Shown here: piece by piece, positions 48,670 to 55,011 of the stretch
How the letters are laid out: each line of letters opens with the position of its first letter
Position numbering within the stretch: the first letter of the stretch is position 1
Assembly: GCA_041746135.1 (NCBI GenBank)
Contig: JBGTHQ010000017.1
Span: 62,001 to 126,000, forward strand
From: Alg239-R122 sp041746135
Lineage (GTDB): Bacteria; Pseudomonadota; Alphaproteobacteria; Sphingomonadales; Sphingomonadaceae
Length of the DNA stretch: 64,000 bases
Reading direction: 5' to 3'
Notes under the pieces: model-generated
Told to the model about the DNA's origin: nothing
Database searches by the model: none
What the model saw: only the letters and a program-made list of their open reading frames with translations
Position numbers and translations under genes: made by a program

Positions 48670-49300
48670 GGTCACCTCCGGGCAAATCCTTGCGGCCCGC
48701 GCTTTCGTGAACGGAGCCAGTTCCTGTCTCCGCCGTTCCGGCTTCAATCGCTTTCGCGATAATATTTAACATATCAATATCTGGCTCCTGTCCGTCTCTA
48801 GCCCATCGCGTCACCATCAATTCGGTGCATTTTGCGAGCGCAACATCATCGGCTACATCTGCGATCTTCAATCCCGTTTGTTCTGCAATCAACCTTTTCG
48901 CGTGGTAAAATAATTCACGGTCTGGGTTGCGCTTCCTCCACGCCTGAGTTGCAGCATATACTTTATCATAATGGTCTTTTTGGTATTTTCGGGTTCTGGC
49001 GTTATTCCGCTCTCGATTGAGATAGTGTGATTCACGCGCCTTTCTGTTTGTTTCTTCACGATTATCCGCTCTATATTGGCGCGCATATTCCACATTCTTC
49101 TGCTTGTTATTGGCGTAGTTTTTCTTGTTTTTTTCGCGATATTTTTCTCGGTTTGCTTCATATTCCGCTTTTTTTGCTGCGAGCCTTTTAGAACGGTGCT
49201 TTTTATATAATCTTTTTTGGTATTCGGGATCGCGTCCGCGCAACTTACGGTTATACTCTTTTCTGTAAGCACGGGCCAATTCTGGGTCTTTGTGAGGCAT
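48662..49300 (-). CDS. Lysine/arginine/asparagine-rich phage protein
   Basis: A 212-residue protein. Residues about 5-125 are a long run of basic, Tyr- and Asn-containing near-repeats of about 10-13 residues (EYEANREKYREKNKKNYANN, QYRADNREETNRKARE), probably helical and nucleic-acid binding. The last 85 residues (LFYHAKRLIAEQTGLKIADV onward) are a different, acidic domain. Similar repeat stretches precede HNH domains in some phage proteins, but no HNH is seen here. Coupled to its upstream neighbour by TGATG at 49298-49302. Confidence 0.78.
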   Translation of the reverse strand: MPHKDPELARAYRKEYNRKLRGRDPEYQKRLYKKHRSKRLAAKKAEYEANREKYREKNKKNYANNKQKNVEYARQYRADNREETNRKARESHYLNRERNNARTRKYQKDHYDKVYAATQAWRKRNPDRELFYHAKRLIAEQTGLKIADVADDVALAKCTELMVTRWARDGQEPDIDMLNIIAKAIEAGTAETGTGSVHESAGRKDLPGGDHD

Positions 49301-49629
49301 CAGAGTTTATCTTTCACGCTGCAAAACTTTGACTTGCAATTTGGCACATCCGAGCGGTCAACCATTGCGTCACATTGTTCGCACCAGAGTTCCGTATCGA
49401 GTTCTAACGGTTTTTCAGTGCCGATTAGCATTGAACCCGCCGAGTGGCCTCCCTTTCCGAGCTTATGCATTTCGATTGCAGCCTTTACCTCAACGGCAAG
49501 CGACTGGTTGATCTGTGCGGACACCTTGGAAATTGCGCCAGCTTGCTCGGCGTCAATATTCCCATTTTTTATATCAACCATTATACCAGCCAAAAAACTG
49601 CGTAGGTCACCAGCGGTTTTAATTGTCAT
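49300..49629 (-). CDS. Phage protein with C-terminal zinc-ribbon-like cysteines
   Basis: A 109-residue protein. The first 60 residues are helical (TIKTAGDLRSFLAGIMVDIK, QAGAISKVSAQINQSLAVEV), the end has WCEQCDAMV and CKSKFCSVK, a C-x2-C...C-x4-C set that could bind zinc. Unknown function; the N-terminal part resembles small phage proteins found near recombination genes. It is preceded by one of the two structured leader elements and by a small GGTAT-TATG-ATACC hairpin (49646-49659). Confidence 0.75.
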   Translation of the reverse strand: MTIKTAGDLRSFLAGIMVDIKNGNIDAEQAGAISKVSAQINQSLAVEVKAAIEMHKLGKGGHSAGSMLIGTEKPLELDTELWCEQCDAMVDRSDVPNCKSKFCSVKDKL

Positions 49630-49672
49630 TTTTAGATCCCGTAATGGTATTATGATACCGCTCCGCGTTCCC

Positions 49673-49727
49673 GATTGAAACCCGAAGGGCGGAGACTACA
49701 GGCTCCGTCGCTTGCGACGAAAGCCCG
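49673..49727 (-). ncRNA. Structured leader element, copy 1
   Basis: Read on the minus strand: CGGGCTTTC, then hairpin P2 (5-bp stem, 49707-49718), hairpin P3 (GGAG/CTCC, 49691-49706, loop containing CCTG), hairpin P4 (CCC-TTC-GGG, 49681-49689) and the motif TTTCAATC. The same order, with changed but paired stems, occurs at 52260-52314. It starts just after the stop of the small gene at 49743 and lies 44 bases before the start at 49629. P4 can compete with an outer GGGC/GCCC pairing. A cis-acting RNA is the best reading. Confidence 0.6.
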
Positions 49728-49742
49728 CCCGGACGCCCGTTA

Positions 49743-49916
49743 TTATTCTGCATACCCACCTCCCATATTGGCCAACGGCAAAGCGACAGGCGTTTCAGGA
49801 TAATACGATCCGTCTAGCATCACTCTCTGATAGCCGCGTGAGGACATAACAATATTGCCAGGCACTGGAATACAGCGCGCAATTTTCATTTTGCCAATCT
49901 GGTATGTCCTTTGCAT
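49743..49916 (-). CDS. Small phage protein
   Basis: A 57-residue protein (MQRTYQIGKMKIARCIPVPG at its start, ending NMGGGYAE). The ATG at 49916 is preceded by AAAGGAATTGAT, a strong ribosome site, so translation is likely. No recognised domain; it lies just after the broken DUF1367 gene. Confidence 0.65.
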   Translation of the reverse strand: MQRTYQIGKMKIARCIPVPGNIVMSSRGYQRVMLDGSYYPETPVALPLANMGGGYAE

Positions 49917-49977
49917 ATCAATTCCTTTCGCCTCTCCACCATACCCAAGCAGGAGAGGCATTTCGGCATGGGCCGGG

Positions 49978-50371
49978 TTAAAACCTTGCTACCTCGTCAA
50001 CCGCTGCGTTCCAGTCACCTTCCGTCCCGCCAGCTATCTTGATCGCCACCGAAACCATCCGGCCATACAAGTCCTGAAACTCGGCATCGTCCAGGCTGTC
50101 AAAAGCCCATGATTTTGCCTGTAGGGTTGATTATGTCGTCAACATAGCCAGCGCCTATCGTGAGGGCCTTCCTGACCGCCTCTATGCTCGGATAATCGCT
50201 ATGTCCGTAAACCACCTTGGCCAGTGCGAACGCTTTTTTGTGCAACCGGATATTGCGCGGCTTGCGTATGTTCGCCAGCAAGTCGTCACCGATCCGCCAA
50301 CCTTTCGGCAAGTCGTCCATTTCAACCGGCGTGACACCAGCGGGTGTGCGTTTGAGCCATATGTCCGTCAT
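49978..50371 (-). pseudogene. DUF1367-like phage gene with a frameshift
   Basis: The first 90 codons (50371 to 50099) encode a DUF1367-type start: MTDIWLKRTPAGVTPVEMDD, RLHKKAFALAKVVYGH and VRKALTIGAGYVDDI. The frame then stops at 50099-50101. In the next frame a good continuation begins at about 50113: SWAFDSLDDAEFQDLYGRMV and on to a TAA at 49978-49980. The two parts join with a one-base shift in AAAA (50113-50116 as TTTT on the plus strand), giving 130 residues. Either a real mutation, a reading error in the sequence, or a programmed shift. DUF1367 proteins are recombination-linked in phages. Confidence 0.75.
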
Positions 50372-50706
50372 GCCATCGTCTCACGATAAAGCCGCTGGCT
50401 AATTTCCCATTCGGTCACCGCCCAGTGCACAAGATCAAAACCGTGCGTATCGAGAAACGCCGCCTCGCTGCCCAATAAATGCACGCTGTCCGAACGCCCG
50501 TTGTGCAAAGAATGTGCAAGCGGGACGATATACCGGTCATCGCGGCGCGTGTCTTTACCAGCCACATGCATGATATGGTGCAATGCTTTCACGGGGTTGC
50601 CGGTTATGACGCAGTTCATCTGGCCAATCCGGTCCTTGTGGAATTTCACCACGGGATCGGCGTTGATGTCCGGCTTCATGCGTTTATGGTCAGGGGTGTA
50701 GCCCAT
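50368..50706 (-). CDS. HNH-type phage recombination protein (DUF968-like)
   Basis: A 112-residue protein with CVITGNPVKALHHIMHVAGK and RRDDRYIVPLAHSLH, then HLLGSEAAFLDTHG. The paired histidines and the G-x-R-x-D-x-x-x-x-PL-x-x-x-xH layout fit DUF968 and HNH-like nucleases used in lambdoid recombination. Two of its usual zinc cysteines are reduced to one here. It overlaps the DUF1367 gene start (ATGA). Confidence 0.7.
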   Translation of the reverse strand: MGYTPDHKRMKPDINADPVVKFHKDRIGQMNCVITGNPVKALHHIMHVAGKDTRRDDRYIVPLAHSLHNGRSDSVHLLGSEAAFLDTHGFDLVHWAVTEWEISQRLYRETMA

Positions 50707-50966
50707 TATGCGGCTTTCCTCAGCAATTCAAAAATCATCGCCTTAGCCTCGGCTGCGCTGAATTTTTTGGCTTTCAAGTTATTATATTCGTCACGCATTC
50801 CCGGGGGACACCATGCCCACCGTTTTTCATTGGCTTCCGCCATGCGCTCATTGAATTTTGCTTTTGCATCTGGCCGGTTTGCATAAGCTGATAATGCGCA
50901 AGACCGGCATAGATCATACCGCTTATCGGGCAATTTTTTGCATGCGTTGGGGTATTTGCAGGTCAT
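50706..50966 (-). CDS. Small zinc-finger-like phage protein
   Basis: An 86-residue protein whose start CKYPNACKKLPDKRYDLCRSC has a C-x4-C...C-x2-C pattern likely to bind zinc, then a helix and WCPPGMRDEYNNLKAKKFSA, a motif found in small phage and GTA-like DNA-binding proteins. It is coupled by ATGA to the exonuclease gene. Function unknown, DNA binding likely. Confidence 0.72.
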   Translation of the reverse strand: MTCKYPNACKKLPDKRYDLCRSCALSAYANRPDAKAKFNERMAEANEKRWAWCPPGMRDEYNNLKAKKFSAAEAKAMIFELLRKAA

Positions 50967-51586
50967 GCCGCCTCTTTCTGTGTTTCGTATTTGTCGCGAA
51001 GCTGAGCCAGCGTGGCATCGATTTCAGCAAGAAAGTCAGATGCCGCTGCCTCCATTTCCGCTATCAACTTGTCATCGCGCTCAACGCGGGTGATATGTAT
51101 CCGCATGCTTTCAGATATACGTGGGTCGAAGCTGACAAAGTCACACCATTTTGCGCCAGTGCATGTCATCTGCCATTGCATCTGCATTATGTATTTCTTG
51201 TCGATCGGCGCGCCGGTTAGCGTTTTGATATGCGTATGCGTGGCGGGACATTTGATCTCGACCAGCCCGTCATCGCCGATAAGACCATCTGGCGAGGCAC
51301 CGCTATTTTTGATGAACGGGTGGTTGATAAAACCAACCTCATCAACCGTGTTGCCGGTTTCCAGTTCGTACATGGCACGGGCTTGCGGCTCTGTCTCTGT
51401 ACCCCAAGCCATATAGCTGTTGGTATAGCCTTCATGCGGAATGCCGGTCAGTTGTTCCGCGATAAGCTGGCCCTGATAGCTTTGATAACCCGCAGTGGAT
51501 GGTTTCATCATGATGTTGGTAAACATAGAGGCCGTTACCTTGCCCGCCCGTTCCGACAGCCATTCGCTAGTGCCCTGTTCTGACAT
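50963..51586 (-). CDS. YqaJ/lambda-exonuclease-type phage recombination nuclease
   Basis: A 207-residue PD-(D/E)xK exonuclease. The N-terminus GTSEWLSERAGKVTASMF is the family start; NSYMAWGTETEPQARAMYEL, GASPDGLIGDDGLVEIKCP (catalytic Asp, Glu and Lys) and the QMQWQMTCTGAKWCDFVSFD stretch follow. It would chew 5' strands from double-strand ends so that the neighbouring ERF annealing protein can pair them. The stop and start overlap with ERF (ATG at 51586). Confidence 0.9.
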   Translation of the reverse strand: MSEQGTSEWLSERAGKVTASMFTNIMMKPSTAGYQSYQGQLIAEQLTGIPHEGYTNSYMAWGTETEPQARAMYELETGNTVDEVGFINHPFIKNSGASPDGLIGDDGLVEIKCPATHTHIKTLTGAPIDKKYIMQMQWQMTCTGAKWCDFVSFDPRISESMRIHITRVERDDKLIAEMEAAASDFLAEIDATLAQLRDKYETQKEAA

Positions 51587-52227
51587 TATGTGTTCTCCAT
51601 TTCGGGTTGCTTAGTTTTGGGCTTTTCCGCCAGTGTCGTTTCAAGACGGGACTTGACGTTATCGAATGCGGAAGCGGGGAGTTCGGGAAGCGCACCTATA
51701 TTATAGGCTTTTAAGATTTTCTTCACATCCGTGCCGGACGTGCTGCACAGCGTTACCAGCAATGCTGATTGCGCATCGGTTATTGACTTTGTCATTTCCT
51801 GCTTTTGGGGCTGGCTGGATGATTTATCGTAATCATTGCCCTGCGCAATATTGGCGTCATCATCTTCATCGGCCATTATACCAAATGCCGCACATAGCGA
51901 ATAACGCTTAAAATACGTCAACAGTGAGCCAGCTTCCTGTGGTGCGTTCGGCAGATTAGGGCATGGAATCCCGCAATCCATATACTGCCCGCTGGCGTGG
52001 GTTATACGGGTGACCATTTGGCCATTCTCAACACGCTGTGCAAACCATAAGCCATGTTTAGGCAGGGTCGGGCGCAATGTGTTTTCGATTATCCCGTCAA
52101 GCGTGGCGTACTTGAATTTGTACGAACCGCCTGATTTCATTTTAACCGTAACTTCTTTGTTTTTATGCGGAGCAGACATTTCACCTTGCGCCGAAGCCAG
52201 AGCTGTATGTAATTCATTCAGTTCCAT
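51586..52227 (-). CDS. ERF family single-strand annealing protein
   Basis: A 213-residue phage recombinase of the ERF family (PF04404). The family core is SYKFKYATLDGIIENTLRPTL, GLWFAQRVENGQMVTRITHASG and EAGSLLTYFKRYSLCAAFGI, the last with the characteristic RY/KRY-x-L. It anneals single strands produced by the adjacent exonuclease. The C-terminus is charged and variable. The ATG at 52227 has AAAGAAAGGC upstream, and the second structured leader element lies 33 bases before it. Confidence 0.92.
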   Translation of the reverse strand: MELNELHTALASAQGEMSAPHKNKEVTVKMKSGGSYKFKYATLDGIIENTLRPTLPKHGLWFAQRVENGQMVTRITHASGQYMDCGIPCPNLPNAPQEAGSLLTYFKRYSLCAAFGIMADEDDDANIAQGNDYDKSSSQPQKQEMTKSITDAQSALLVTLCSTSGTDVKKILKAYNIGALPELPASAFDNVKSRLETTLAEKPKTKQPEMENT

Positions 52228-52259
52228 AATATTGCCTTTCTTTAAAATAACCGGCTAGG

Positions 52260-52314
52260 GATTGAAGCGGGAACCGCCGAAACCGCAGGGTTCGGTCCGT
52301 AGGACGAAAGCCCG
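52260..52314 (-). ncRNA. Structured leader element, copy 2
   Basis: Minus strand: CGGGCTTTC, hairpin P2 (GTCC-TAC-GGAC, 52295-52305), hairpin P3 (7 bp, 52277-52295, CCTG in the loop), hairpin P4 (GCGG-TTC-CCGC, 52267-52277) and TTCAATC. Compared with the copy at 49673 the stems differ in sequence but keep pairing, while CGGGCTTTCGTC, CCTG, the TTC loop and TTCAATC are kept. It lies between a tiny membrane-protein frame and the ERF gene. Function unknown; likely cis-regulation of the recombination genes. Confidence 0.6.
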
Positions 52315-52333
52315 TAAAAGCCGCCGGAATGCT

Positions 52334-52426
52334 TCACGACATCACCAGCACAACAAACGGGCTTGCCGCCATCGCCACAGCGCACATAATGATTATGCGG
52401 ATAGTGCCGGATCGAGGGTCGGTCAT
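52334..52426 (-). CDS. Tiny predicted membrane protein (30 residues)
   Basis: ATG at 52424-52426 overlaps the stop of the upstream gene (ATGA) and opens a 30-residue frame: MTDPRSGTIRIII, then a hydrophobic run CAVAMAASPFVVLVMS to the end. One membrane segment is likely. Coupling and composition suggest it is translated. Confidence 0.5.
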   Translation of the reverse strand: MTDPRSGTIRIIIMCAVAMAASPFVVLVMS

Positions 52427-52620
52427 GATTGCACCTTGGCGAGGGCGGCTTGCATTTCTTGACATATTTTCCAACACTCAATCATCGCATTGTTTAAGCT
52501 GGAAACGTCGTAATCGCTGTAATTGCCCATGTTCAGTTCGGGAGCGGCTGCCATTACCCATGAAAGCCGGTCCGCCGCCTCTATCAGTTCGGCTATCTCA
52601 GGTGATGCGGCTTTGGTCAT
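52423..52620 (-). CDS. Small phage hypothetical protein
   Basis: A 65-residue, mainly helical protein (SPEIAELIEAADRLSWVMAA ... MQAALAKVQS). The ATG overlaps the stop of the repeat-protein gene (ATGA). Not recognised. Confidence 0.65.
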   Translation of the reverse strand: MTKAASPEIAELIEAADRLSWVMAAAPELNMGNYSDYDVSSLNNAMIECWKICQEMQAALAKVQS

Positions 52621-53339
52621 GACGCCACCAACTTGCCGTTTTCGGCTTTATACCAGACATCCGGAAGCAGACCGTCCTCGCCGATGACGCCAGTAGCGAA
52701 ACGGATTTGGCCCTTTTTATCTTCATAAGACTGCGCGATGGCAACTCCGATTTCACCTTTCGCCTTTGAATGTAATCCGGCGGCTGCAATTACTGCGTTC
52801 TTGCCAGTCGCGGCGTTCTTGGCGCAGTCTCCGCTGCTGGCATTCGTGGCGTGGTCTCCGCTGCTGGCGTTCGTGGCGTAGTACCCGCTGCTGGCGTTCT
52901 TGGCGTGGTACCCGCTGCTGGCGTTCTTGGCGGAGTACCCGCTGCTGGCGTTCTTGGCGTAGCGTCCGCTGCTGGCATTGCCATCAACAGATGTTTTACA
53001 TGCTTGCTTTATCCAATCTATCGACCTGGCGATAAATTCAGGTAGCAAAAGTTCTGCGTCAATTGTAATCGAAGCAGAGGCTAGTTTTGTGTCACCATCT
53101 GTTTTTTGTGATATTTCTCCAGACGCTTTTACGATCGCAAAGCGTGATGTTGTAATGTCGTAATAATTAAGAACATCCAGCGGATCGGTGCATGAATGAA
53201 ACCCGCTATCGCAGATTGAAACATTGCCATTATGGGTATAAGTTTTGCCAACTTCGTACTTGAAGCCACGGCAAGACATGTCTCTATCGAAAGCCTTGAA
53301 TGCGATTATTTCTTTTGGGGTCGTTTTTTTCTTGGTCAT
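52617..53339 (-). CDS. DUF7666-type phage protein with nine-residue repeats
   Basis: A 240-residue protein. The N-terminal domain (EIIAFKAFDRDMSCRGFKYE, VSICDSGFHSCTDPLDVLNY) resembles DUF7666, a phage domain of unknown role. Residues about 120-185 are seven tandem nine-residue units of the form NASSGxxA(K/T), in which the two x positions vary (RY, YS, YH, YY, DH, DC). Such repeats probably form a beta-solenoid. The ATG at 53339 has GGAG about 9 bases upstream and overlaps the previous stop; the frame opens at 53474. Confidence 0.8.
   Translation of the reverse strand: MTKKKTTPKEIIAFKAFDRDMSCRGFKYEVGKTYTHNGNVSICDSGFHSCTDPLDVLNYYDITTSRFAIVKASGEISQKTDGDTKLASASITIDAELLLPEFIARSIDWIKQACKTSVDGNASSGRYAKNASSGYSAKNASSGYHAKNASSGYYATNASSGDHATNASSGDCAKNAATGKNAVIAAAGLHSKAKGEIGVAIAQSYEDKKGQIRFATGVIGEDGLLPDVWYKAENGKLVAS
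52791..52979. repeat. 27-bp tandem repeats (seven units)
   Basis: Seven in-frame units starting at 52953, 52926, 52899, 52872, 52845, 52818 and a degenerate last one at 52791. They encode NASSGxxA(K/T); the changes between units cluster in the codons for the two variable residues. Confidence 0.85.
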
Positions 53340-53674
53340 GAGCTTGCTCCTACATGCGGCCTGTTGCGGATTTCCTTGCAGGCAGCGCGGTATTGAATGA
53401 TGTCTTTCGTGATCAGAAATTGCGCCCACGCGGCATCCTGCAGCTCGTCGCCTTCCTGATAATCCGCCTGACATCTACGGGCTGTTTCGGTATCGGGTAT
53501 CGGCATCGGCGTGACAGCGCGGACAACATCGTCGATCTGCAATCCGCGAAACGGGGAGTCCTTGCCAATTGTCTCACGGGCAATGGTGCTGGTGTTTTCA
53601 GGCCATTTTGCATCCTGACAAAATTTGCCAAGCTTTTCATGCATACCGGCTATGCTGTCGGGAAGGGCGCTCAT
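53336..53674 (-). CDS. Phage hypothetical protein
   Basis: A 112-residue protein with an unremarkable soluble composition (MSALPDSIAGMHEKLGKFCQ at the start). Start and stop overlap both neighbours by four bases (ATGA), typical of the leftward operon. Not recognised. Confidence 0.68.
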   Translation of the reverse strand: MSALPDSIAGMHEKLGKFCQDAKWPENTSTIARETIGKDSPFRGLQIDDVVRAVTPMPIPDTETARRCQADYQEGDELQDAAWAQFLITKDIIQYRAACKEIRNRPHVGASS

Positions 53675-54021
53675 GATTGCGCGTCCAGTTTGGCGAGAGT
53701 GGCTTCGGCCCGTTCCATCTTTTCTATTTCCTCATCGGAACATGGCAATTCGCCGCCGAAAGGCTGGTTTACAAGCATGCCAAACTGCTCGCGATAAAAC
53801 TGCGCAGCCTCAACTAACTCCGCTATTGCACCCGCTTCCAGTGATTCATTGCTGATGCCTTCGACTGCGTTTACAGCGGCGACTATGCGGGCGGCGTTGG
53901 CCTTTGACAGACCTTTCTTATAGGCATAGCAGGTCGCAACAAATTCAGAATTGACTGTGTCAATATCAGTTGAAGTAGCGCCTCTGTATCCTACCCGCCA
54001 AAGTGTCGGTGTATGCGTCAT
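53671..54021 (-). CDS. Phage hypothetical protein
   Basis: A 116-residue protein. The middle segment KANAARIVAAVNAVEGIS matches a short helix often seen in small phage early proteins, followed by LVEAAQFYREQFG. Coupled to its neighbours by ATGA overlaps. Function unknown. Confidence 0.7.
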   Translation of the reverse strand: MTHTPTLWRVGYRGATSTDIDTVNSEFVATCYAYKKGLSKANAARIVAAVNAVEGISNESLEAGAIAELVEAAQFYREQFGMLVNQPFGGELPCSDEEIEKMERAEATLAKLDAQS

Positions 54022-54278
54022 GCTGCCAACTCCCGATCAATCATGCCAGCAACTTTGCGGTCCACGTCCGGCATTTGCAGCAGAAAGTCGATATACGATG
54101 CCCGCCGCTGTGCTGGCGTCCAGTCCAATGTTCCGAATGTAGGCTTGCTGAAATCCTGATTGTCGAGATAGCCAAGCCGGCAAACCGCATCAATACGTGC
54201 AGCTTTACGCCGATCCGCTTCTTCCATGCGCCGTATAATGGCATCGCGGCTTTCGATGATTTGGGATTGTACGGTCAT
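54018..54278 (-). CDS. First gene of the leftward early operon
   Basis: An 86-residue protein (MTVQSQIIESRDAIIRRMEE..., helical, basic-acidic mixture) with AGGAGCTACC before the ATG. It is the first gene after the leftward promoter, so it may be made early and in quantity. Not recognised. Confidence 0.7.
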   Translation of the reverse strand: MTVQSQIIESRDAIIRRMEEADRRKAARIDAVCRLGYLDNQDFSKPTFGTLDWTPAQRRASYIDFLLQMPDVDRKVAGMIDRELAA

Positions 54279-54306
54279 GGTAGCTCCTATCGGGTTGATA
54301 GGAGTG

Positions 54307-54335
54307 GTATACCGCTATGTTTCGTAGTTTTCAAT
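54307..54335 (-). promoter_or_regulatory. Leftward early promoter of the prophage
   Basis: Minus strand: -35 TTGAAA (54335-54330), 17-base spacer, -10 TATACC (54312-54307). An operator-like motif lies inside the spacer and another overlaps the upstream edge, which fits repression by the CI-like protein. Confidence 0.6.
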
Positions 54336-54441
54336 ATGTTTCGTAACGTCGCGTTATCTTTTTTTCCACAATGTTACGTTTTGGGCTTGTTACGTTCCAT
54401 ATAAAAATGTAGAAAAAAATCCCGGCAACGTTTCGTAGACG
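54318..54441. promoter_or_regulatory. Array of operator-like repeats
   Basis: On the minus strand the motif (G/C)T(T/-)ACGAAACAT or its ACGTAACA variant occurs at 54318-54328, 54337-54348, 54372-54382, 54388-54400 and, within the terminator hairpin, 54429-54441. Related copies (CTACGAATCAT, TTATGAAACAT) lie by the cI/cro junction at 55713 and 55760. The best candidates for CI/Cro operators. Confidence 0.5.
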
Positions 54442-54449
54442 TTCCGGGA
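54414..54449 (-). terminator. Strong intrinsic terminator after the repressor operon
   Basis: A 10-bp stem with one bulge (54422-54432 with 54440-54449), seven-base loop, then seven T on the minus strand. It ends transcripts coming from the repressor and its downstream gene before they reach the early promoter. Confidence 0.8.
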
Positions 54450-54450
54450 G

Positions 54451-54654
54451 CGGTCACATGGGTTGGTTAGAAACTCTGGCGTGTGACAAAATGCTGTTAC
54501 CAGAAGGGGCCTGACGTAGCAATAGCCCAGTCCGAAAGGTGGAAGGGTGTCAGGCAGGACGGTGAATAGTCCTGTACGTAACCACTGAGCATTAGGCCAT
54601 CACCGGACCTAAAGCGCCCGATTGCGATAGTTGGCTCCGAAGGTCAGTTATAAC
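54451..54654. ncRNA. Structured non-coding region in the immunity locus
   Basis: About 200 bases without a gene but rich in pairing: GTTAC (54497-54501) with GTAAC (54579-54583) encloses two adjacent helices, GCCTGAC/GTCAGGC (54510-54516 with 54550-54556) and CAGGAC/GTCCTG (54556-54561 with 54570-54575). Inside the first is CC-GAAA-GG, a GNRA tetraloop on the plus strand. GTCCG (54531-54535) could also pair with CGGAC (54605-54609). On the minus strand it is the 3' region of the repressor transcript, ending in the terminator; on the plus strand a separate RNA is possible. No known family recognised. Confidence 0.5.
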
Positions 54655-55011
54655 TCACCTTAAGCCAGATTGAGCTTTGGAAACAACCTTCCCGGCTTGA
54701 AAAGTAATATTGGCATTACCGCCAAAGCTGTTTCCATCCCATTGATACATGGATGTTCTAATTCCGGCAATTTCGTTTTCAGAAATCAGCTCCCCAGCGC
54801 CGCCAATTATTTTTAGAACTTCCGTTTGGCTCATTCCTGGCTGTATATTCGTAAATTCAGTCATATTTATTTCGGGTTCGTTAACAGTCGCATCCGCAGC
54901 CTCAATATTGGCCGCAACACTGGAATCATCTATTTTTTCGGGCGGTTCAACTGCCACCCCGATCGCTACAAGAACGGCAAAACCAATCAAGGCCATATAG
55001 CGTTTTTTCAC
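54655..55011 (-). CDS. Exported small protein cotranscribed with the repressor
   Basis: A 118-residue protein starting with GTG that overlaps the repressor stop (GTGA). The N-terminus MKKRYMALIGFAVLVAIGVA is a signal peptide or anchor. The C-terminal domain FTNIQPGMSQTEVLKIIGGA ... YQWDGNSFGGNANITFQAGK resembles the BLIP/SmpA-like fold of DUF3862-type proteins. Because it shares the repressor mRNA it should be made in the lysogen, as a possible lysogenic-conversion factor. The target is unknown. Confidence 0.75.
   Translation of the reverse strand: MKKRYMALIGFAVLVAIGVAVEPPEKIDDSSVAANIEAADATVNEPEINMTEFTNIQPGMSQTEVLKIIGGAGELISENEIAGIRTSMYQWDGNSFGGNANITFQAGKVVSKAQSGLR

Noticed and set aside
52242..52481. 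79-codon minus-strand frame
   Set aside because: It overlaps both the coupled 30-codon membrane frame and the structured leader element; its composition (many Pro, Cys, His) looks accidental.
52791..52979. Possible CRISPR array
   Set aside because: The 27-bp units are contiguous with no spacers and encode a protein repeat.
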